Made by a program: the position numbers and the translations under genes. Positions 34,573-42,772 of a stretch of DNA of 58,929 nt are shown here, piece after piece. Every line of letters begins with the position of its first letter. Position 1 is the stretch's first letter. Location: the NCBI RefSeq assembly GCF_900107625.1, contig NZ_FNQK01000014.1:22230-81158 (forward strand). The letters are read 5' to 3'. The DNA is from Bizionia paragorgiae (lineage in GTDB: Bacteria; Bacteroidota; Bacteroidia; Flavobacteriales; Flavobacteriaceae). The notes under the pieces are model-generated. The model was not told where the DNA came from. It did not search any database and saw nothing but the letters and a program-made list of their open reading frames with translations.

Positions 34573-35739
34573 ATGCTTTATTCAAAACACAGACAGTTAA
34601 TTCGTTGGGGAATTATATTAATGTCCTTTGTCATCATATCGCTTATTCTCTGGAATACCTATATGTTTTTTCAAGAGTTTAAGGATGAGGAAGCTCAGAA
34701 AATGAATACCTGGGCGACTGCTCAGATAGAATTTCAAAAAAGTGCTTTGGATGAAGATATCAATCCGGTTATTGATTTAATTATTACTTCTGAAAACTCC
34801 AACCCTATGTTTGTGGTTAACAGTGACGGTAAGCTGAGTGTCCATAATTTAGAAGATGACGCTATAACATCAGAAAAAGATCTTGCAGATTTTATTAGCA
34901 CTTTTGAAAAACAAAACACCCCAATAAATTTAGAATACACAGACCCTACTACCAAAGAAAAAATAGACCTAGGGCAATTATACTATGGGGACTCAGAGAT
35001 TTTAAACAAATTAAAGTACTACCCTTTAGCCCTACTCCTAATTATTGTGCTTTTTGGCACCGTGGTGTATTTATTTTATAGTAGCAATAAGAGTGCTGCA
35101 CAAAACAAATTATGGACCGGAATGGCCAAAGAAACAGCGCACCAAATAGGAACCCCATTATCTTCACTTATAGGCTGGGCAGAGCTATTAAAAATAGAAC
35201 AGGTTAACCCCGAATACATCAAAGAAATTGAAAAGGACATTAGCCGCTTGCAAACCATTACAGAACGTTTTAGCAAAATAGGATCTGTACCGACTTTAGA
35301 ACCTTGTGATATTGTCGCTGAAACGCAATCCACTTACGACTATCTAAAAACGCGTTCTTCTAATTTAATAAACTTCTCACTTCATGCCCCTAGCACGCCA
35401 GTATATGTGCAACTAAATGCGCAGTTATACAGTTGGACCTTAGAGAACTTAGTAAAAAATGCTATAGACGCTATGCGTGGAAAGGGCGATTTAACTGTTA
35501 TTGTGGAAGCTAAAGAAAAAACAGTAAAAATAAAAGTTATAGATATTGGAAAAGGTTTAGCTAAAAGGGAATTTAATACTATTTTTGAACCCGGATACAC
35601 GAGCAAAAAAAGAGGATGGGGATTAGGCCTTTCTTTAGCAAAACGTATTATTGAAGATTTCCACAAAGGAAAAATTAAGGTGAAACACTCTGAAATTGGT
35701 AAAGGAACCACCATGCAAATTACATTAAAGTCGTTATAA
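34573..35739 (+). CDS. Orphan sensor histidine kinase
   Basis: A 388-residue membrane kinase. Start at the ATG 34573 places the first membrane helix at about 11-32; a periplasmic domain of about 115 residues follows (33-148), then helix two (about 150-170). There is no clear HAMP. The H-box is KETAHQIGTPLSSLIGW with His190; the HATPase domain has NLVKNAIDAM, DIGKGL and GWGLGLSLAKRI. No response regulator is adjacent. The next gene, 10 bases on, is a small cysteine-rich membrane protein and is the only linked partner. The signal sensed is unknown. Confidence 0.87.
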   Translation: MLYSKHRQLIRWGIILMSFVIISLILWNTYMFFQEFKDEEAQKMNTWATAQIEFQKSALDEDINPVIDLIITSENSNPMFVVNSDGKLSVHNLEDDAITSEKDLADFISTFEKQNTPINLEYTDPTTKEKIDLGQLYYGDSEILNKLKYYPLALLLIIVLFGTVVYLFYSSNKSAAQNKLWTGMAKETAHQIGTPLSSLIGWAELLKIEQVNPEYIKEIEKDISRLQTITERFSKIGSVPTLEPCDIVAETQSTYDYLKTRSSNLINFSLHAPSTPVYVQLNAQLYSWTLENLVKNAIDAMRGKGDLTVIVEAKEKTVKIKVIDIGKGLAKREFNTIFEPGYTSKKRGWGLGLSLAKRIIEDFHKGKIKVKHSEIGKGTTMQITLKSL

Positions 35740-35749
35740 AAGGATTATT

Positions 35750-36100
35750 ATGCCAGAACAATTATTTACTGTAAAAGAAGTCTCTCTTATCAACAATTGC
35801 CCAGAATGCTTTAGCAAGGAAGGGTTACAATTAACGTTTAAGCAGAAGTTTATAGACACGCGATTTTATAAGTCTATCACCAAAGATATTTATACGGAGA
35901 TGCATTGCACTATCTGTGAAACCCCTATCTACCCACAACGGTGGACCGAAGATATTGAACGTGTTTACGAGTATCACAACAAAGCGTTTACCCCTAAAAA
36001 CCCCTCCACGAAATTAAAACAGTTTACTTGGATTCTAATTGGTGTTATAGTGGTTGCAATAATCGCATCTATAGGGCTTTCCGTTTACCTAAAAGTATAA
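35750..36100 (+). CDS. Small protein with two CxxC motifs and a C-terminal membrane helix
   Basis: A 116-residue protein I cannot assign to a named family. CPEC (about residue 18-21) and CTIC (about 59-62) could hold one zinc ion in a ribbon-like N-terminal domain. A hydrophobic helix at about 93-114 (WILIGVIVVAIIASIGLSVY) would anchor it with the zinc domain in the cytoplasm. It starts 10 bases after the orphan histidine kinase, so they are cotranscribed and may act together at the membrane. Confidence 0.75.
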   Translation: MPEQLFTVKEVSLINNCPECFSKEGLQLTFKQKFIDTRFYKSITKDIYTEMHCTICETPIYPQRWTEDIERVYEYHNKAFTPKNPSTKLKQFTWILIGVIVVAIIASIGLSVYLKV

Positions 36101-36128
36101 TAGAGAATACCTTTTTCTTATAAACACC

Positions 36129-36518
36129 CTATAAATGTGATTGGATAGCTAGTGCTAGCGCTTCAAATTCCTTAGGTGTAAGTTGTACTTTATTACTAAA
36201 TCGAGCATCGTCCATAGTCGTTAGCGGAATTAAATGCACGTGAACATGTGGCACTTCTAATCCAATTACCGACATCCCAATACGTTTACAGTCCACCGCC
36301 TTTTCTAAAGCTATAGCTACCGAACGTGAAAACTGCATCAAACCAGCATAAGCAACCTCATCAAGATCAAAGATCTTATCCACTTCTTTTTTTGGAATAC
36401 ATAAAGTGTGCCCTTTTGCATTAGGGTTAACGTCTAGAAACGCTAAAAAATCTTCAGTTTCTGCAACTTTATAACACGGTAATTCGCCGTTTACAATTTT
36501 GGTAAAAATAGATGCCAT
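36129..36518 (-). CDS. HIT-family nucleotide hydrolase/transferase
   Basis: A 129-residue histidine-triad protein. The triad is in HVHVHLIPL near residue 93. The IFTKIVNGELPCYKV start and FLDVNPNAKGHTLCIPK segment are typical of Hint-type purine nucleoside phosphoramidases. It lies downstream of greA on the same strand, 103 bases apart with a hairpin between. Cellular substrate unknown. Confidence 0.93.
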   Translation of the reverse strand: MASIFTKIVNGELPCYKVAETEDFLAFLDVNPNAKGHTLCIPKKEVDKIFDLDEVAYAGLMQFSRSVAIALEKAVDCKRIGMSVIGLEVPHVHVHLIPLTTMDDARFSNKVQLTPKEFEALALAIQSHL

Positions 36519-36553
36519 TTATATTGAATTTTGTTTGAAATTAAAGGTAAAAA

Positions 36554-36598
36554 AATAATCCTGTACTATTGATATATTTTCAATAAATACAGGATTAC
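36554..36598. terminator. Terminator-like hairpin between greA and the HIT gene
   Basis: TAATCCTGTA and TACAGGATTA are inverted, with an A/T-rich loop containing a second small inverted repeat. On the minus strand a T-rich run follows. It lies 24 bases after the greA stop, so it probably ends most greA transcripts. Confidence 0.65.
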
Positions 36599-36621
36599 TG
36601 TTTGTGTTTTTCTTTGAGAAC

Positions 36622-37095
36622 TTATCGTGATATTTCGATAATATCAAATTTTATCACACCGGTTGGCACTTGTATTTCTGCTACATCACCTACTGTTTTC
36701 CCTAGTAAACCTTTCCCTATTGGAGAGTTTACCGATATTTTCCCAGAAGCCAAATCTGCCTCACCGTCGGCTACCAAAGTATAATTCATTTCCATCCCAT
36801 TGGTTTGGTTTTTGATTTTTACCTTAGAAAGCACTAATATTTTTGAAGTATCCATTTGCGACTCGTCTATAACACGAGCTCCCGCTAGTTGTTCTTCTAA
36901 TTTAGAAATACGCATTTCTAACATGCCTTGAGCTTCTTTCGCTGCATCATACTCTGCATTCTCACTCAAATCCCCTTTATCTCTAGCTTCAGCAATAGCT
37001 TTTGAGGCATTTACGCGCTCTACATCTTTAAGATGCTTTAACTCTGCTCTCAACTTTTTTAACCCTTCTGCTGTATAATAAGATACTTTACTCAT
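36622..37095 (-). CDS. greA: Transcription elongation factor GreA
   Basis: A 157-residue GreA/GreB-family factor that rescues backtracked RNA polymerase by stimulating transcript cleavage. The N-terminal coiled coil (about 1-75) carries the acidic tip DKGDLSENAEYDAAKE; the C-terminal domain has SPIGKGLLGKTVGD and the VPTG segment. It is encoded alone with an unusual leader: two terminator-like hairpins between its -7 element and its ATG. The next gene downstream is a HIT protein. Confidence 0.95.
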   Translation of the reverse strand: MSKVSYYTAEGLKKLRAELKHLKDVERVNASKAIAEARDKGDLSENAEYDAAKEAQGMLEMRISKLEEQLAGARVIDESQMDTSKILVLSKVKIKNQTNGMEMNYTLVADGEADLASGKISVNSPIGKGLLGKTVGDVAEIQVPTGVIKFDIIEISR

Positions 37096-37137
37096 GATGT
37101 TTACGTTTTAATAATAACTTGACTTTATGCTACTAAA

Positions 37138-37210
37138 AAATACCTCAAAAGCGAATTTTGAGGTATCACAAAAAAATCTCGTAGGTTACGAGATTATAAA
37201 AGCAAATATA
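37138..37210 (-). promoter_or_regulatory. greA leader: -7 element and two tandem terminator-like hairpins
   Basis: On the minus strand TATATTTG (37203-37210) is followed within about 8 bases by the stem AATCTCGTA / TACGAGATT (37175-37196), which is followed by a T run. Next comes ATACCTCAAAA / TTTTGAGGTAT (37139-37166), also followed by a T run. Both sit before the greA ATG at 37095. No other minus-strand gene ends here. Early termination with partial read-through, as in the E. coli greA leader, is the natural reading, but it is inferred. Confidence 0.6.
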
Positions 37211-37275
37211 CAAAATATTTAATTCAGTTTACTCATTTATTGTAAATTGCAGAACTTATAAAGGTTTATAATTCA

Positions 37276-37728
37276 ATGAAAAAAATACTATTAATCGTTT
37301 CAGTTTTAGCGATTAGCTTAACAGCTTGTAATAAAAATGATGACGATGGCATTACTGGCAACCCTAATATTCCGAATGCCGTTTTTGATACTCAGGGCTT
37401 AATCAACACCAATTTACCGCAATTCAATCAAATGCAATTCCCAGGAAATTATGTGGTTTTGAATTCTAATTATGGTGTTAACGGGGTCGTCGTGTATTAT
37501 TCTGGTAGTAATCAATATAGTGCCTTCGAACTTAGCGACCCTAATCATCAATTAATATCCTGCTCAAAACTAACTGTCGACGGTGTTTTTGCCACCTGTT
37601 CTTGTGACGATGGTAACACCTATAATATTGTTACTGGATCTCCGGGACAGGGAGTCAACGGGCAGTATGGCTTAACACGCTATTTTGTTGAGGTTAACGG
37701 CAATATCGTTCGCGTGTATAACAACTAA
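37276..37728 (+). CDS. Small lipoprotein, Rieske-like fold without cluster ligands
   Basis: A 150-residue lipoprotein; the lipobox is AISLTAC with Cys18 and the next residues are acidic and Asn-rich. The middle and end (SDPNH-x-LISCSKL, then CSCDDGNTYNIVTG) follow the spacing of Rieske domains, but the C-x-H and C-x-x-H pairs that bind the 2Fe-2S cluster are replaced (NH, SCS, CSC). It therefore likely keeps the fold for another use, perhaps through disulfides. It is divergent from greA and single. I do not know a named function. Confidence 0.65.
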   Translation: MKKILLIVSVLAISLTACNKNDDDGITGNPNIPNAVFDTQGLINTNLPQFNQMQFPGNYVVLNSNYGVNGVVVYYSGSNQYSAFELSDPNHQLISCSKLTVDGVFATCSCDDGNTYNIVTGSPGQGVNGQYGLTRYFVEVNGNIVRVYNN

Positions 37729-37730
37729 AA

Positions 37731-37757
37731 AAAGCCCCTTTTTTCAAGGAGGCTTTC
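37731..37757. terminator. Bidirectional terminator between lipoprotein and TonB-dependent receptor
   Basis: AAAGCCCCTT and AAGGAGGCTTT pair with one mismatch across a T-rich loop. It lies directly after the lipoprotein stop codon and 25 bases after the receptor stop on the other strand. Confidence 0.7.
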
Positions 37758-37781
37758 TTAAAATTAATAGCGGTTAACAGA

Positions 37782-40031
37782 CTAAAACTTAAGCGTCATA
37801 CCTAATAAAAAATTGGTTGTCGCTTGAGGGTAATAAAAATTCTCGGTAATCGCATCGTCTCCAGAGTTTTCTGGTCGGTAGTAATAACTATAAGTATACC
37901 CGTTAGACACATACTCCGAATTAAAAATATTATTTACCAATAAATTAAAAGACACCTCTTTAATCCAATTCGGATTAATGGTATACGAGGCGTTAAAATT
38001 ATTGACAAAATACGCATCGATACTTTTAGAATCACTCGACGTGTTATCTAAATACTGCTTTCCTACATATTTAGAAATCACACTTAAATTAAGCTCTTTT
38101 AATGGGGTGTAAGTAAATGCCCCTCCAGCAATAATCCCCGGAGAAAACGAAATATCGGTATCTTTATATTCTGTAACTACAGGAGCATACCCTACTGTTT
38201 CGTAGGTATTAGGGTCGTATTGTGTATCATAAACCACGTAATTAAACCTGTCTATTTTATTTTTACTAAAAGTGGCATTAGCATCAATTCTAAATTTATC
38301 CGAAGCCTTATACCCCACCTGCAGCTCCAATCCTGCACGGTAACTATCGGCAACATTTTCGCGAATAGGATCACCAGCATTATCCAAGTCACCAGTTAAC
38401 ACCAATTGGTCTTTATAAGACATATAATACGCGTTTGCTGTTGCATAAAATAAGGCTGTACGGTGTTTGTACCCAAATTCAAAATCGTTTAAACGCTCAG
38501 ATTTTGGTAGCACAGGGTTTTTCGTTAAATCATCTCTATTAGGCTCTCTATTTGCCACTGCAAACGACCCGTAAACACTATTATAATTATCAATCTTATA
38601 AGACAGTCCTAATTTAGGATTGAAAAAATTATAATCTTTATCCACATCAATCGGCTCTAAGTCCGAGCTTAATCCAAAAGAACTAAAGTTTACCGTTCGG
38701 TATTGAAGATCGGCAAAGGCAAACAATCGTGAGGTCACATTATACTCGGCTTTTACATAAGAGCTAAAATCTGTTTTCTCCCCAATACTCGTATAGTACC
38801 TGTCACGAATTGGGATTTCGGAAGCAAAAGAATCCCAGATAATTTCTCCAAAATGATCCCCTTTATAACTGTTATAACCACCACCCAAATACAGGTTAAG
38901 TTGGTCTTTTTTATAATTTAAAGAATATACAATAGCGGTAAACTCATTGTCTAACCAACGGCGTCTAATAACATCTCCTTCGTCGGAAGCATTGCTATGC
39001 ATAGGAAAATAATCCCCCAACTCCTCATCGTCTTTAAACTGTTCGAAATAGCCTTTTCCTGTGGTGAAATTCCCTGATAAGTTCGCAGAGAACTGTGAAG
39101 AAAACTGATGTGAAGCGTGTACCTGGTAATGTGTTTGCTTATAGCTGTCTACTTGATTCTCATAGGTGTATGAATTATAAGTACGACCAGCATTTAATAA
39201 GTTATCGGCTTCTTCATCTGACGAATAATTAGTTTCTATAAACTCTTGAATTCCGGCAAGGTCACCGTTAACCACTGCTTCCGGAGCACCGTTCCACGAC
39301 TGATAGGTTTCTTGATCACCACCAAAAATCAAAGCTTTAATTTGCGTTTTATCGTTAATAAATCCGGCTTCTGAATAAAAGGATTTTAAATCGGATGACG
39401 CACGGTCGATATACCCGTCACTCTGAATATTAGAGAGGCGTGCTTCGGCATAAAAGTTATTTTTTATCCCTGACCCTACACTCAGATTGTGTTTTCGCGT
39501 GCCAAAAGAACCCACAGAGTGGCTCGTTGTAGCATAACCTTCGACTGAAGGATTTAAGGTTTTTAAATTCAAGCTAGCACCAAAGGCTCCCGACCCATTA
39601 GAGGAGGTTCCTACACCACGCTGCAATTGAATATCTTCTACTGAAGACACAAAATCGGGCATATTCACCCAAAAAGTCCCCTGACTCTCAGCGTCGTTAT
39701 ACGGGATACCGTTAATAGTAACATTAACACGGGTGGCATCGGTTCCACGCACGCGAATTCCTGTATACCCCACACCAGATCCGGCATCACTAGTCGTAAC
39801 TACCGATGGTAATTGATCTAAAAGAATAGGCAAATCTTGACCTAAATTCAAGGACTCTAATTCCTCTTTTGTAATGTTGGTAAAGGCTACTGGTGTTTTA
39901 CTTTTTGCCCTGGTAGACGAAAGTAACACCTCGTCTAAGGCTTCAATTTTAACAGAGTCTTGTGGTATTTCCTGAGCTGTTGCACCAAGGGTAAACACAA
40001 AAAGTCCTAATACTAAAAATCGATTTTTCAT
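37782..40031 (-). CDS. TonB-dependent outer-membrane receptor, predicted thiamine uptake
   Basis: A 749-residue outer-membrane barrel. The signal peptide ends near TLGATAQEI (about residue 19). The plug domain (about 30-160) has the TonB box-like DEVLLSSTRAKS and the motif GIRVRGTDATRVNVTINGIPYND. The 22-strand barrel ends with the C-terminal aromatic strand NFLLGMTLKF. No N-terminal carboxypeptidase-like domain or SusD partner is present. The transcript starts with a TPP riboswitch and has its own promoter, which argues strongly for uptake of thiamine or a thiamine precursor. The neighbouring operon carries a thiamine-binding protein and a PnuC/PnuT permease, giving a complete route across both membranes. 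Confidence 0.9.
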   Translation of the reverse strand: MKNRFLVLGLFVFTLGATAQEIPQDSVKIEALDEVLLSSTRAKSKTPVAFTNITKEELESLNLGQDLPILLDQLPSVVTTSDAGSGVGYTGIRVRGTDATRVNVTINGIPYNDAESQGTFWVNMPDFVSSVEDIQLQRGVGTSSNGSGAFGASLNLKTLNPSVEGYATTSHSVGSFGTRKHNLSVGSGIKNNFYAEARLSNIQSDGYIDRASSDLKSFYSEAGFINDKTQIKALIFGGDQETYQSWNGAPEAVVNGDLAGIQEFIETNYSSDEEADNLLNAGRTYNSYTYENQVDSYKQTHYQVHASHQFSSQFSANLSGNFTTGKGYFEQFKDDEELGDYFPMHSNASDEGDVIRRRWLDNEFTAIVYSLNYKKDQLNLYLGGGYNSYKGDHFGEIIWDSFASEIPIRDRYYTSIGEKTDFSSYVKAEYNVTSRLFAFADLQYRTVNFSSFGLSSDLEPIDVDKDYNFFNPKLGLSYKIDNYNSVYGSFAVANREPNRDDLTKNPVLPKSERLNDFEFGYKHRTALFYATANAYYMSYKDQLVLTGDLDNAGDPIRENVADSYRAGLELQVGYKASDKFRIDANATFSKNKIDRFNYVVYDTQYDPNTYETVGYAPVVTEYKDTDISFSPGIIAGGAFTYTPLKELNLSVISKYVGKQYLDNTSSDSKSIDAYFVNNFNASYTINPNWIKEVSFNLLVNNIFNSEYVSNGYTYSYYYRPENSGDDAITENFYYPQATTNFLLGMTLKF

Positions 40032-40087
40032 TACGATTAAACTTAATCGAATAAAAAGAGGCCATTATTCATTACTTGTTAATATGA

Positions 40088-40116
40088 ATACCTATAAACA
40101 CGTCGTTTATTGGTAT
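40088..40116 (-). promoter_or_regulatory. Candidate expression platform hairpin of the TPP riboswitch
   Basis: On the minus strand ATACCAATAAAC and GTTTATAGGTAT form a 12-bp stem with one mismatch and a short loop, directly after the aptamer. No T run follows, so control by access to the start region or by alternative pairing with the aptamer is more likely than simple termination. Inferred. Confidence 0.45.
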
Positions 40117-40186
40117 GGATTTCCCTAAACAGCATTACCTGTTCTAGGTTCATTGGGTATGATCTCAGCCGATATAGGCACCCCTT
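40117..40186 (-). promoter_or_regulatory. TPP (THI-box) riboswitch
   Basis: Read on the minus strand, the conserved elements come in order: GGGGTGCC, GGCTGAGAT, ACCC, then GAACCTAGAACAGGTAATGC and GTTTAGGGAAA. These match the thiamine pyrophosphate aptamer: the P2-P3 pyrimidine sensor (CTGAGA) and the pyrophosphate sensor (GAACCT...GGTAATGC...GGGAA). It lies 86 bases upstream of the receptor ATG and downstream of its own promoter. High TPP should switch off the receptor. Confidence 0.93.
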
Positions 40187-40200
40187 TTTTGAGAACGCTG

Positions 40201-40229
40201 CAAATATACTATCGTTTTTTTGATTTCAA
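40201..40229 (-). promoter_or_regulatory. Bacteroidetes promoter of the riboswitch-receptor transcript
   Basis: On the minus strand TTG (40227-40229) is followed by 18 bases and then TATATTTG (40201-40208), matching the TTG / TAnnTTTG consensus. Transcription would begin about 8 bases on, just upstream of the TPP aptamer. It sits 18 bases after the arfB stop, so the receptor does not need read-through from the upstream operon. Confidence 0.7.
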
Positions 40230-40246
40230 TAGCGGATTTGGGAATA

Positions 40247-40654
40247 TTAATCTAAATCGGGTTTTTTACGATTGCTTTTAACTGCCGATCGCCGGCTTTT
40301 ATTCTGAAGCCGTTTATTTATTACTGATTTGGGTGTTTTTGTGGGTATACGTTTTTTTCTAACTACCAATGCATCCTTAATAATCTCCAAGGCGCGTTTA
40401 ATCACTAATTCCTTATTTTTATGCTGACTTCGCGTGTCTTCACATTGTAACATAAGAACATTATCTTTTGTAAGGCGCTTGGAAAGACGCAATAAAAGCC
40501 GCTCTTTTTGTCGGTCGCGAAACACTTGGGAATCGGCGACATTAAAAGACAGCTCTACTTTTGATGCCGTTTTATTTACGTGCTGACCGCCACTTCCAGA
40601 ACTGCGAATGGCTTTAAACTGGCACTCTTTTATAAAGGCATCCGCATCGAACAT
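40247..40654 (-). CDS. arfB: Alternative ribosome-rescue peptidyl-tRNA hydrolase ArfB
   Basis: A 135-residue protein. The GGQ catalytic motif is Gly22-Gly23-Gln24 in RSSGSGGQHVNKTASKVEL, which hydrolyses peptidyl-tRNA on stalled ribosomes. The small size and the basic C-terminal tail (KSRRSAVKSNRKKPDLD) distinguish ArfB from release factors 1 and 2; the tail enters the mRNA channel. Its start overlaps the DUF4301 stop by one base, so it is the last gene of the thiamine-linked operon, although its role has no clear link to the vitamin. Confidence 0.92.
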   Translation of the reverse strand: MFDADAFIKECQFKAIRSSGSGGQHVNKTASKVELSFNVADSQVFRDRQKERLLLRLSKRLTKDNVLMLQCEDTRSQHKNKELVIKRALEIIKDALVVRKKRIPTKTPKSVINKRLQNKSRRSAVKSNRKKPDLD

Positions 40655-42207
40655 TAGACCACCTGATGTTTAGTTTTCAATAAATCATTAACCGTTTTCA
40701 CCGGGTTAAACGTATCGGTAGGCACCTCGACAAAAATAGTATTCCAATGTGCCATACTACCATTCCAAAGCCCTGGGAGCTCCAAAGCTTTTAACGGTTT
40801 CCCCAAATGGGTTTTCGCTGTTATAAACGCGGCATTATGGTCGACAAACTTAGACAAGTCAAAAGTCTCCCCCTTATAATTTTTTATCCCCAAGACGATG
40901 TCCACAGGATTAAAATGTGTGGCATTCTTTAAAATACTCAGTTGTTGTTTGTTCTCTGTATCAATTTGAGCCGATTCTACAATTTGTAACGACAAGTGTC
41001 CCCCTTCATCTTTAACCCAAAACGGACCACCACCAGGCTCACCTTCATTTTTAACCATCCCACAAACTCGAATTGGTCGATTAAGCTTCGTTTCTAAGTA
41101 TTCTATTTGATATTTAAGAGAATATTTCTCGAATTCTGGCGAAATAATAACATTCAATTTACGCTGTAAAAACCGAGCCACTTCAATCACACGCTCTTCA
41201 GAGATTAGCTCATTTTCTAACTCTTCTAAATAACTAAAGGCTTGCTGCTGTGCTTCTAGCAAAACGCCTGCTAATATTTTTTTGTATTCGGCAACCTCAT
41301 CGACAAAACTAGAGACCACCACATTATCTATGTTTTTTATAAAAAGCAAATCACCTTCAAATGCATTTAAATTAGATAGTAAGGCACCGTGACCAGAAGG
41401 TCTAAAACACAAAGACCCCTTGGCGTCTAAGAACGGTTGGTTATCGGGTGTCACAGCGATTGTATCGGTCGTTTCGTCTTGATAAGAAAACGACACTTTA
41501 AAGGTGATTTGGGTCTGCTCTTCTACCGCTTTTTTAATCGCCTCAAATTCCTTTTCAAAAACCGCTTGGTGCGCTTTGGAAATCGTAAAATGCAATTTGG
41601 CAACTTGATTTGTTGTGGCATATAATGCCGCCTCATACAAATGCTCTTCAAAGGCCGTGGCTATAGAGTCTTCATACTTATGAAAAGGCAAGACCCCTTT
41701 AGGATAAAAACTGTAATTTAATTTGTCCTCATCTAAAAGCGTTCTGACTAACAACACCCCTCTTTCGTCACTCGATAAGGTATCAAAATCCGGATAAATC
41801 GCACGTGTGCGTTCTAATAACAGGTTATAAAAGGGGAATTTCTCTAAACCTACAAAAAACAAGCGTAACTCGTTTTGGTTATTTTTATTGGAATAGGCAT
41901 TTATACTTTCCTTTTTAGGGTCGTAAGACTTTAAAAATTCAAATAGAAATTTAAACATTCGGGTAGCGGCTCCCGAAGCGGGAACAAACTTTACAATATT
42001 TAACTGGTCCTTCTGGGAACTAAAATATTCAGAAAACTTCTTTTTCTCAAGATCCGACAAACTTAAAATTCCGTTACCTACGGAAGCTGCAGACTGTAAA
42101 TTCATAAAAGGCATGCCGGACTTAAAGCGTTCTATTTGCTTGTTAACAGCTTGTAAGGTTAACCCCTTATCTATTATCTCTTGTTTGTGTTTATCAGAAA
42201 AACTCAT
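40654..42207 (-). CDS. DUF4301 protein, nucleotidyltransferase-like
   Basis: A 517-residue protein of unknown function, confined to the Bacteroidetes. I take the ATG at 42207; a TTG 12 bases earlier is also in frame. The segment KFVPASGAATRMFKFL (about 73-88) resembles the GxGxRM nucleotide-binding loop of sugar-phosphate nucleotidyltransferases, and later RPSGHGALLSNLNAF and IKNIDNVVVSSF fit the same fold. It overlaps the NadR-like kinase by 14 bases and arfB by one, so it is translated in tandem with them. The substrate is unknown; a nucleotide or vitamin intermediate is suggested only by its neighbours. Confidence 0.8.
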   Translation of the reverse strand: MSFSDKHKQEIIDKGLTLQAVNKQIERFKSGMPFMNLQSAASVGNGILSLSDLEKKKFSEYFSSQKDQLNIVKFVPASGAATRMFKFLFEFLKSYDPKKESINAYSNKNNQNELRLFFVGLEKFPFYNLLLERTRAIYPDFDTLSSDERGVLLVRTLLDEDKLNYSFYPKGVLPFHKYEDSIATAFEEHLYEAALYATTNQVAKLHFTISKAHQAVFEKEFEAIKKAVEEQTQITFKVSFSYQDETTDTIAVTPDNQPFLDAKGSLCFRPSGHGALLSNLNAFEGDLLFIKNIDNVVVSSFVDEVAEYKKILAGVLLEAQQQAFSYLEELENELISEERVIEVARFLQRKLNVIISPEFEKYSLKYQIEYLETKLNRPIRVCGMVKNEGEPGGGPFWVKDEGGHLSLQIVESAQIDTENKQQLSILKNATHFNPVDIVLGIKNYKGETFDLSKFVDHNAAFITAKTHLGKPLKALELPGLWNGSMAHWNTIFVEVPTDTFNPVKTVNDLLKTKHQVV

Positions 42208-42772
42208 ACTCTCGTGCAATTAATTTATCAATATGCTTAATGGCTGTTTGCAAGCGCGTGGTCTCATCGCCCTTAAGCACTACGTAATGTCTATTATGTG
42301 TTTTTAACGCCTGTTCAAATGTGTTAAACATAGCAAGGCGCTCCTCGGGCTTGTCACGCAGATCATCATTTTCCCAAGGTGTGTCAATATAGGTTAAAAA
42401 ATAAATATCGTAGGTATTTTCTAAGGCATATTTTTCTAGAATAGGGTCGCAATACCCTGAGTAATACACTTCAGAATACACTTTAGACTCTAATAAATCC
42501 GTATCACAAATAAGCACTTTATTGGCAAGTTGCGCTTGGCGGTTTTCATTTGCTATTTGCCCTTTGGCAATAGGGAGCATGTCCTTAGGCTCACAGATTT
42601 TACCTTCGGCATCCCATTTCTTCTGCAAATACTCGCGTGCATATTCTTGTACCCACACCGTATTATAATGTGTCGCCAACTGCTTAGAAAGCGTGGTCTT
42701 TCCGGTCGATTCCGGTCCGAAAAGCACCACTTTTATAATGTCTGAGGCGCGTTGTTTATAGTCTTTTTCCAT
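42194..42772 (-). CDS. NadR-like kinase (ribosylnicotinamide-kinase-type AAA domain)
   Basis: A 192-residue P-loop kinase. Walker A is GPESTGKTT (19-27), followed by the lid-type WVQEYAREYL segment and ICDTDLLESKVYSEVYY; these are the marks of the C-terminal kinase domain of NadR. It lacks the nucleotidyltransferase and repressor domains. NadR kinases phosphorylate nicotinamide riboside imported by PnuC. Here the permease and binding protein point to thiamine, so phosphorylation of thiamine to trap it is a real alternative. It overlaps the permease gene by 40 bases and DUF4301 by 14. Confidence 0.83.
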   Translation of the reverse strand: MEKDYKQRASDIIKVVLFGPESTGKTTLSKQLATHYNTVWVQEYAREYLQKKWDAEGKICEPKDMLPIAKGQIANENRQAQLANKVLICDTDLLESKVYSEVYYSGYCDPILEKYALENTYDIYFLTYIDTPWENDDLRDKPEERLAMFNTFEQALKTHNRHYVVLKGDETTRLQTAIKHIDKLIAREYEFF

